Shown here piece by piece: positions 56,843 to 64,000 of a stretch of 64,000 nucleotides of DNA. The stretch's first letter is position 1. Each line of letters starts with the position of its first letter. This DNA is from Gnetum montanum (Eukaryota; Streptophyta; Gnetopsida; Gnetales; Gnetaceae), in NCBI GenBank assembly GCA_015680685.1, contig MNCI01027068.1:1-64000 (forward strand), in the 5' to 3' direction. The position numbers and the translations under genes are program-made. Below the pieces are notes generated by a model. That model was not told the DNA's origin and did no database searches. It worked only from the letters and a program-made list of their open reading frames with translations.

Positions 56843-57001
56843 TTGGCACCATTGCTGGGGACCTTTTGGTTGTTTTGTATGCTATCTAAAACCTAGTGAA
56901 TAGTATTTAACTCGTTGGAATGAACCTTAGAGTCATATCCTATTTTACCATTACAACAACAATTATTATAGCACACTGTGATTTTTATTCACTAACTGAA
57001 A

Positions 57002-59350
57002 ATGTCTTCTTCTCACTAGAGTGCTTCTCCACCTAAGACTGATAGAGTTAATTCACCAAAGCCTCAATAGTATTGAATTATATATACTCATCCTGATGAG
57101 TATGTGTCAAACTTCACCTTCATCCTACACTAGGATGAATAGTTGTGGTGGCGTTCCATGGAGGGCAACATTATGTTGTCGATCGATTGTGCTACTCCTA
57201 CAATGCTCTATCAAATGCTTACATAATGTGGTCTTTAAGACTACCATGGGGAGTATATTGTGGAAGATGCTGATGCTAGGGATTATTATCCCACTGAAGC
57301 ACAATGTCTATTGGATCAACATGAAAAGGGCTTAACAATTCTCCATTCCTATTGTACCAACAAGCTAGTGGGGAATCCTTCTTTGGGGATTTTTTATTTA
57401 ATGAAACTCATCTCTTTGACTTTGGTGATGGAGGTCAAAATTAGAACATGCACTTGATAGTTTATAATCCTAACTCTAGTAACAAGGGATTCAATGATAA
57501 AGAAGGATCCAAAGGTGCAAGTTAAGATAGGGATGTAGACAAAAAGCAAGATTGTTATTGTGATTGTGATTGCTAAAGAGGTGGTAGTAGGCACCATGAT
57601 GGTGTTGGTTCTCATTCCTCTTCTCCTTTGTCATCATATTCTTCTTCTAGCTCTAACCATAACCACAGAAGGTGAGACCATGATGGAGGTGATTGAAATG
57701 AACGAAATGATCGATAGGACCAAAATAACCAAAGAGATCATCAGGATAGACAAGACCAAGGGCGTAGATTTTTAAGAGAGGCACATCACCATGAATGAAG
57801 GGGTAGTAGAGGGCATTGTAAACACCATGATCAAGGCCTCGCTGAGCCTCTATTGGCTACCTAAAATTTTTTTAACATCATAGAGGTAGTTAGAATTCCA
57901 ATAAGACATGTGAAGGATAGTTGGATCAAATGGTTAGACATGAACAATATTCCTTGATCTGAAGGAGGATATAACTTTGATTCGTAGAATCATTTTCAAG
58001 ATTTCCAAGATGCATGTGCCTTGTAAAACATAGAGAATGAGTGGAATAAATTGAAGTTGTTTCCCAAGACACTCATTAAGGAAGCAAAAAATTGGTACTA
58101 GTCCTTAGAGCTGAAATCTATGAGATGATGGAGTACCATGCTTTAGTTGTTCAATGATAAGTATCAAACATAGTCTAGAGTGTCCAACTTAAGGAAGAAA
58201 ATCTAAGGGTGGAAACAAGGAACACACAAACTCTTAGATGCCACCGTTGGTTGATAATATGCCTTGATGCATAAATTTCCTAGCCATGGTTATTTTAAAT
58301 TGGTTCAACTTTGTCACATTGTAGACAATATTCGTAATGAAATGAGGAAAACCCTTGGTGTTTATGCCCAAGGATGATTATCAAAACTAACTACCTAATA
58401 GATATAAATATTAATAGAGCAAGTTTTCAAAGATGAGGAAAAACTAAGAAAAGGAAAAAGTGTAGAAGAGTACAACCTCGATCCTTCCCTTCGCAAGAGG
58501 AAGGTTCGATTTTGCGATAGTGAGGATGAGTTCATATTTGATGAGGGGGTTCATAAGAAAACCTTGCCACTTCAACAATTCTAATCTAAACTTATAGCCA
58601 AAGTTGATCAGTTAAGGGCCTTAATGGATAACAGATTCAATGTTGTTCTCAAAATTGTTGAAGAGTCCAAAGAATAAAGTAGTGAACATGAGCACAGGAG
58701 GCACAAGGAAGTTGAACATGCATATCACAAAGGTAAGGGCAAGATTGTTGTAATAAAAGAGGTTACAGATAGTGAATCATATAATGATCATGGATGTGAC
58801 ATATGTTAGTACGAACATCCTAAGGGATGTTTCCCCATTGTGTCACATCTACAAGATTTTGGGATGTGTGCCTTACATCCACAACTTACACAATGACAAA
58901 CAATTAGAAGGTTACCTTATCATCAAGGTAATCTTAGGTAGTTCCAACAACAACAACTATATTATCCAAGTGAAGCTCCATCACAACTGTATGAATAATA
59001 TCATCAATGATATCAGCCATAATCATGGATGCTGGCACTGCCAAGATAACAATACTCTTACTGGTAGCCTAATCCATATGGTTACCATGTGCAACAACCC
59101 ATGTCTCCATGTGACTCCTCCAGTCATGTCTCTAATTTTTAGCCTCATTACCATCCTTTCGATTATTATTAAGCTCATTCACCACATGAAAGAAGGAACA
59201 CCACCTCTTATCCTTATCCTCCTCCTATCTTTGCACATACTCCTCTAGTTGCATAGCTACCACTTGCTCCACTAATGTAGGGTAAATTGCTTGCTCAATT
59301 AGAACAACGTAATGCTACGAGGGTTTTTAATTTACAACCAGATCATCAAT
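57002..59350 (+). pseudogene. Element 4 gag, broken
   Basis: ATG at 57002 is kept (ATGTCTTCTTCTCAC) but stops occur within six codons. Family blocks HPDEYVSNFTFIL (about 57090-57130), Retrotrans_gag (ACAL.NIENEWNKLKLFP, about 58010-58070; KEAKNWY.SLELKS, about 58080-58120), KSVEEYNLDPSLRKR (about 58460-58505) and the knuckle CDIC.YEHPKGCF (about 58795-58835) are readable. A variable His/Asp/Arg-rich linker lies at about 57480-57780. Confidence 0.8.
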
Positions 59351-60540
59351 CAAAGGGGTTGAATTCTCACTTAAAGAAAAGACCTTTCTTTCGACCCCCC
59401 AGTCCACCTAAGCCTTCACCTACATTCATGGTTGACAACCCTACTCCTACCTCTTCCTCCATATCAAATTCCTTTGGGCCTCCTTCAAACCAAAATTTGC
59501 TAGGGATCCATACCGTAGTGCTTACTCACACTGTGTTTGATTGGATCCATGCAGGAAACCTTCGCAAGAAATTAGCTAATCCTAGAATTCCTCTAATTTA
59601 CTTGCAGATTACTAGGAATGAACCATGCAAGGCTCTTCTCAATTCAGGTTTAGTATTAATTTAATCTCTCATGAGATGTACACTACTTAGAACCTATCTC
59701 CTCTTAAGAAGAACAACATAGGATTAGAATTGGTAGGCCTGTCCATCACTGTTCCATTGGGATTGGTAGAAGACATTGTGACCATTGTCTGTGGGTGGGC
59801 TTATCTTGCAAATTTCTTGGTATTCAAAGTGAAGAACTACAAAGGGGATTTCTCAATCATCATGGGAAGAGAATGGTTAAGCATAATTGATGTAAAAATT
59901 GGCATAAGATATGTTTCCCTAGAAATATCAAAGAAAAATGCATTCGAAAAGATCAAGAAAAAGAGAGTTCCATGCATTGCGTACAGCGATACCAGGTGCA
60001 ATTATGTACAAAAACTATGGGTTATGAAGAAAGCATCTATCTTTGCATGCAAGAAGTGTGCACCAAAAGTAGAAATTCAAAGGTGTTTGTATGCAGCAAC
60101 CACAAAACATGAGGGCACCTAGTGGCTAACAATTAATTCAAAAAGTAGCATCCTTTGCATGGAACTGATTAAGAGTTTGACATATGCATATATCATAGGC
60201 ATGAATGAACTAGAGTAGGTTCATCACCAACTGTCTGATGAAATAAATGATGATATTCACTAGGAGAGTTGGAAATTCCTAAAAAATTCAAAAAAGAGCC
60301 CCTTGAGCTAAAAATGCTATTGACTAGAATGGAATATCTATTTTTGAAGAATGGAAAGTTGGTTATAGTCGATGCAAAACTTGCTCCAGAATAGAAAAAG
60401 ATGCTATTGAAAGTAGTTGAAAGATGGTTAGCAGCTTTTATTTGGTCATATCCTAAACTCACAAGGATTGATCCTAGGATATGTTAGCATCGCTTCTACA
60501 CCACCCTACCCATGAACCCAAAACAATAGCCACTAAGGTG
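59351..60540 (+). pseudogene. Element 4 spacer, aspartic protease and linker
   Basis: The frame 59287-59664 covers the Pro-rich spacer (KRPFFRPPSPPKPSP) and the protease start TVVLTHTVFDWIHAGNLRKK, LIYLQITRNEPCKALLNSG; the catalytic Asp reads Asn. The second frame 59730-60122 has VPLGLVEDIVTIVCGWAYLA, DFSIIMGREWLSIIDVKIG and KRVPCIAYSDTR. The linker to RT follows with LAPE.KKMLLKVVERW-like sequence. Confidence 0.78.
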
Positions 60541-61240
60541 ATTGAACCCCAAACTGAAGCAAATCATCAAGGAGGAAATCGAGTAACTCCTCAAGGCAGG
60601 GTTCATCTATCCCATTGTGGATAGTGAGTGGGTTAGCCCACTTGTGATTGTACTGAAGAAAGGTGGCAAGTGACGAGTTTGCATTAATTTTAGGCTGCTA
60701 AATATGCCAACATTCAAGGATCATTTTTCATTGTCATTTGTTGATCAGGTTCTTGACACAATATCTAGACATTGCTACTACAACTTTCTAGATGATTATA
60801 GTGGCTATAACCAAATTCAAATTGAGTTAGAGGACCAAGAAAAAAACATTCATTAGTTCCTAGTGAACTTTTGCATATCATAAGATGTTGTTTGGTCTAT
60901 GCAATGCTCCTGTCACATTCCAATGTCTGGTCCTAAGCATTTTTCAATAGCAAATTAGTAGTGGTGTAGAAGTCTTCATGGATGACTTCTCCACTTATGG
61001 AGCTACATTTGAGCAAGCCTTCGACCACCTTGAGAAAGTGGTAAAATGGTGTGTTAAAATCAACTTGTAGCTTAATTGGAAGAAAAGTCACCTCATGGTC
61101 TAGGAGGACATTATACTAGGGCATAGAATCTCGCAAGCAAGAATTGAGGTGAAGCTTGAGAAAATAAGGGTCATCCAAGGAATAACCTGCAAACTAAAAA
61201 TAGTTAAAGATATTCAGTCATTTCTTGGACATACTGGTTA
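60541..61240 (+). pseudogene. Element 4 reverse transcriptase domain, broken
   Basis: KQIIKEEIE.LLKAGFIYPI, VDSEWVSPLVIVLKKGGK, ATFKDHFSLSFVDQVLDTIS, YYNFLDDYSGYNQIQIELED and EVFMDDFSTYGATFEQAF (about 60966-61020) in several frames. The FMDD box is kept, but frameshifts around 60840-60960 and stops break the chain. Confidence 0.82.
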
Positions 61241-61409
61241 CTACGAGTGATTAATAGAGAATTTCTCTAAGATTGAAAAATTATTGGTTGAGTTAACAAA
61301 GAAAAATGCTTTCTTTATCTAGACCACAAAATGTGAGAAAGCATTCTAGCAACTGAAAGAAAAGCTTGTAAAAACTCCAATCCTACAAGCACCTGATTGG
61401 TCTAGGCCA

Positions 61410-61877
61410 TTTCATATCATCATGGATGCATCAAATTATGCCTTGCGAGCTATGTTGATGCAGTTAGATGATAAGAAACATCCATACTACATCCATTGCA
61501 CCAACCGAAGCATTGTGGGTGCACAATTGAACTACATCACTATAGAAAAAGAATTGATGGTGGTGGTGTTTTCTCTAGAGAATTTCAGGCATTATGTGCT
61601 TGAATACAAGGAGTTTTTGCACACAAATCATAGTGTTATCCTCTTCCTAGTGAAAAAGCTAATAGTAAGCCCCCGTGTCATACGGTGGTTGGTGATCTTG
61701 CTAAAATTCAATCTTACAATGGTAGATCGAAAGGGTACTAAGAATGTGGTCATCGGTTACTTGTCTCAGTTAAGATGGGATGACAAAGAGGAAGAAAGTT
61801 CATTATTTGATACGTTTCCTCATAAAATTTTCTTTGCTAGAGCTATAATTGAACAAATGCTAAATGAGCCAAAATGA
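61410..61877 (+). pseudogene. Element 4 RNase H domain, open frame
   Basis: 151 codons are open from 61422: MDASNYALRAMLMQLDDKKH (first Asp kept), PYYIHCTNRSIVGAQLNYIT, EKELMVVVFSLENFRHYVLE (Glu kept), LHTNHSVILFLVKK (third Asp reads Asn), VDRKGTKNVVIGYLSQLRWD (fourth acidic position, normally ADHL, reads IGYL). It is the longest uninterrupted pol piece in this element but is cut off from RT by stops upstream and lacks two catalytic residues. Confidence 0.82.
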
Positions 61878-61959
61878 CATGATAACATTCTCACCTATCT
61901 TCTCACTTAGGAGATGCAACAAGGGTTGGACCATTAGAAGAAACAATGATTTTTTCACT

Positions 61960-62960
61960 AGGTAAAGCACTTCATGAAAATCAATGGACACATCTACAAG
62001 GTGTGCGTCGATGGCCTAGTTTGTTGGTGTGTCCCTGATGCTAATCAACTATGAATTCTTCAAGATGCTTATGAAGGTCCTTGTGGAGGACATTATGCTA
62101 ATCAATTGCACATTCTCCAAGATGCTCATGGATCCCATCACATCCATGTCAAATGGAAAGGCATAAATTATAGTCACTGTTGACTATTGTATGAAATAGT
62201 TAGAAGCAGTAGCTATCATCAACTATAAATCATCTACTACTACTTGATTTGTACAAAAAATGTTGTAAACAGGTTTGGTATGCCATGTGCATTAATTTCT
62301 AACAATGGAACTCATTTTATAAGCACTACTTTTTGAAAGCTCATGCAACACTTGGGGATTGAACATAAAATCACAACACCTTACCATCTCCAAGCTAATG
62401 ATTAAGATGAGGTTACCAATAGGGAAATCACAAGGATACTAACAAGAAATGTTAGTAAGTATAGGAAGGATTGGAGCACAAAACCGAATGGTGCCCTTTG
62501 GGCCTACTACCCAACTTGGAAACTTCTTATAAGCTACTCTTCCTACTAGCTTGTGTATGGCAAACTACCAACGCTTCCTATTGAATCTGAATTTTGTACA
62601 CTTTCAACAGCTTGTGATCTTGACCTTGACTTGAGTCTAGCCCCCCTGCCCCCCTCCACCCCCCATCAAAAAAAAGACTAATGAATCATCTAACGAGTTC
62701 CACAAGGCCTATAACAAAAATCATCATGACCTAAAAATTAGAAAAGTCAAATTTTAACTGGGAGACAAGGCTCTTTACTAGAACCTCACACATGTACCTC
62801 AACAAACTAAGTTTCAAATGTTGTGGGAAGGACCTTATATCATTTATGAGAATTTTTCTTCAGGGGCCATGATGATCTATAAACTTGAGAGTCCAAACAA
62901 GAAACAACTAGTCAACATCCAACAAATTAAACCTTTCCATGAGCATATGCTAACTAACAC
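61960..62960 (+). pseudogene. Element 4 integrase with internal deletion
   Basis: Lead-in INGHIYKVCVDGLVCWCVPD, then DAYEGPCGGHYANQLHILQD, where a second QDAH-like copy follows at 62105-62130 and the sequence jumps to SITSMSNGKA; the zinc-finger Cys pair and the first catalytic Asp region are lost. The second Asp region reads SNNGTHFI (Asn). DEVTNREITRI keeps the Glu region (about 62408-62440). The C-terminal part is interrupted by a C-rich tract at 62641-62664. Confidence 0.78.
62641..62664 (+). repeat. C-rich tract in element 4 integrase
   Basis: Three C6 runs separated by TG and TCCA replace the sequence seen in element 1 (GCATAGAAAGAATG) and are followed by A8. On the minus strand this is a G-rich tract with quadruplex-forming potential. 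It may be an expansion or a sequencing/assembly slip. Confidence 0.75.
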
Positions 62961-64000
62961 AACAAGCACCTCATCAAATGACCAACCATGCTCCATATTT
63001 TGGATTTCCTCCTTTCAACTTAGTTGTGGGAGAGATGGCCACTCATGCTAATCATACAAAGCAACTCCTCAGGTTTTCAACTTTTTTTTCTTACATATTT
63101 TTTTTACAATTTTTTGTTTTAAACATTCTTTATTTTACATCTTTTGGTTTTTATGTTATTAATCTTTTCTAATTTTTGTTTTACACCATCATTAGTACAT
63201 TTTCTATTTCTTGAATATTTTATACTTTCTATTATAGTTTATTTTATTTGTTGTGATTTTCTAACTTTTTGTTAATAAGTGTCAGGCACATTGGTAGCGC
63301 ATTACTTGATGGTGGTATGTACTATTTTTGTTATTTGATTGTTGGTGTTTGGTTTTTAGCTTTGAGTTTCGTTATGGATAATTAGGACATGGCTTCTTTT
63401 CATGTAACAGGTAGTGAGTCCACAACATCTACCCATTCACAAACTCTATTGTTTTCCTTGTTTTAAAAATATGCAATTAATTTTTTATTAATATAATTTT
63501 AATAAATTTGTGACTTTGATAGTTTCTAGAATTGGGAAGGATTCAAAGGTTTGAATAGGGTGTGGCTTTAATGGGATTTGGTATTTTTTGTGCTTTTCTG
63601 TTTGTATGGGTGCATGTGTGTTTTCATGAATTTCTTACCATTCCATGTCCACCAATAAAAGGAAGTTGAATAAGTCCTTGCATGGTGTGGTTCTCATAAA
63701 AAAAAACAAACAAACAAATGATGAGAATTCAAAGCACATCCCTTTGAAAAAATAAATTCATACATCCTTGCATGGTGTGATTCTCATCAAGAAAACAGAA
63801 AAAGGAAAAAGAGAATAGATGAGGATTCAAAGCACACCCCTTGAACAAAATAAATGCATGTGTCTTTGCATGGTGTGGTTTCCATTGGAAGAAAACAACA
63901 ACAACAACAATGAGAATTCAAAGCATCCCCCTTGGATAGAATAAATGGGCTAGAAGAACTAGTTATGGGACTAGTTCCCTCTAACTAAGGTCCTTTCTTA
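62961..64000 (+). other. Element 4 3' region (start): internal PPT and hairpins
   Basis: A PPT-like AGTTGTGGGAGAGATGG (about 63023-63039) follows the end of integrase, then T-rich sequence and three hairpin repeats from 63674, and at 63949-63969 the box GGCTAGAAGAACTAGTTATGG. The window ends before the second conserved box, any ORF-X and the 3' LTR. Confidence 0.7.
63674..63933 (+). repeat. Element 4 hairpin repeats, three copies
   Basis: Copy a 63674-63744: TTCTCAT / ATGAGAA, 7 of 7. Copy b 63764-63842: TTCTCAT / ATGAGGA, 7 of 7 with one wobble, outer CACACC intact. Copy c 63862-63933: TTTCCAT / ATGAGAA, 6 of 7 with one wobble. Each has the GCATGGTGTG lead, an A-rich loop and the TTCAAAGCA segment after the right arm. 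Confidence 0.8.

Larger units (their letters stand above)
56037..64000 (+). mobile_element. Element 4: Athila/Tat-type element, cut by the window end
   Basis: 5' LTR 56037-56842, then gag, protease, RT, RNase H, a damaged integrase and the start of the 3' region with three hairpin repeats. The 3' LTR lies beyond 64000, so it is unknown whether it carries ORF-X. It inserted in the chromovirus LTR; the five bases before it are ACCTT. Confidence 0.87.

Noticed and set aside
5153-56862. Primer sites as tRNA genes
   Set aside because: They are only about 20 bases complementary to tRNA 3' ends; no cloverleaf or Pol III boxes surround them.
1-64000. CRISPR arrays, operons, rRNA genes
   Set aside because: None seen; the repeats are LTRs, tandem duplications and hairpins of plant retroelements.

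Overview
The window looks like nuclear DNA of a seed plant with a large, old, repeat-dominated genome. The evidence is several generations of LTR retrotransposons with tRNA-Asp or initiator-tRNA-Met primer sites, a plant-type ubiquitin-conjugating enzyme exon, and a plant NBS-LRR relic. The heavy decay, mostly C/T and G/A changes, would suit a gymnosperm, but that is inference and no marker proves the species. Apart from the exon at the left edge there is no intact host gene; almost every reading frame is a broken piece of a retroelement.

Layout. 1-1110: promoter, leader and first 17 codons of a minus-strand UBC4/5/6-like E2 gene, with an abrupt loss of similarity after codon 17. 1111-3212: AT-rich sequence with no recognisable gene. 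3213-32790: one minus-strand Ty3/Gypsy element of the Athila/Tat type ('element M'), flanked by GGCCT/GGTCT. It is split by two younger plus-strand relatives: element 1 (4298-14315, target duplication GATAG) and element 2 (17489-24353, GTAAG/GCAAG). Without them M is about 12.7 kb. 33290-37601: three tandem copies (period about 861-865 bp) of a segment that in the third copy includes minus-strand LRR coding sequence; a 2,075-bp LTR-like insert separates copies one and two. 37602-38114: Copia LTR and gag start. 38115-50861: element 3, same family as M, its 5' LTR lacking about 100 bp. 50862-56036: minus-strand chromovirus, cut off by element 3 on the left and by element 4 on the right. 56037-64000: element 4, running off the window.

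The five related elements share one plan: LTRs starting TGATGA and ending TCATCA, a tRNA-Asp primer site, gag with an unusual zinc knuckle, a DSG protease, RT with FMDD, RNase H, integrase, then a long 3' region before the polypurine tract. Comparing them shows features of that 3' region that a standard domain scan would miss: (i) an A-rich-loop hairpin, repeated one to three times per element, whose stem is kept by paired base changes; (ii) a second copy of the 3' polypurine tract just after integrase; (iii) in M and element 3 only, a post-pol reading frame of up to about 800 codons ('ORF-X'), preceded by a TATA box and a fragment of that element's own U3; (iv) a conserved 3' splice-site-like sequence. 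M and element 3 (ORF-X present) share one U3 type, while elements 1 and 2 (ORF-X absent) carry a different U3 built of paired GATATC palindromes. This looks like an Athila-type family with two structural variants. All visible copies are dead, with stops, frameshifts and lost catalytic residues.
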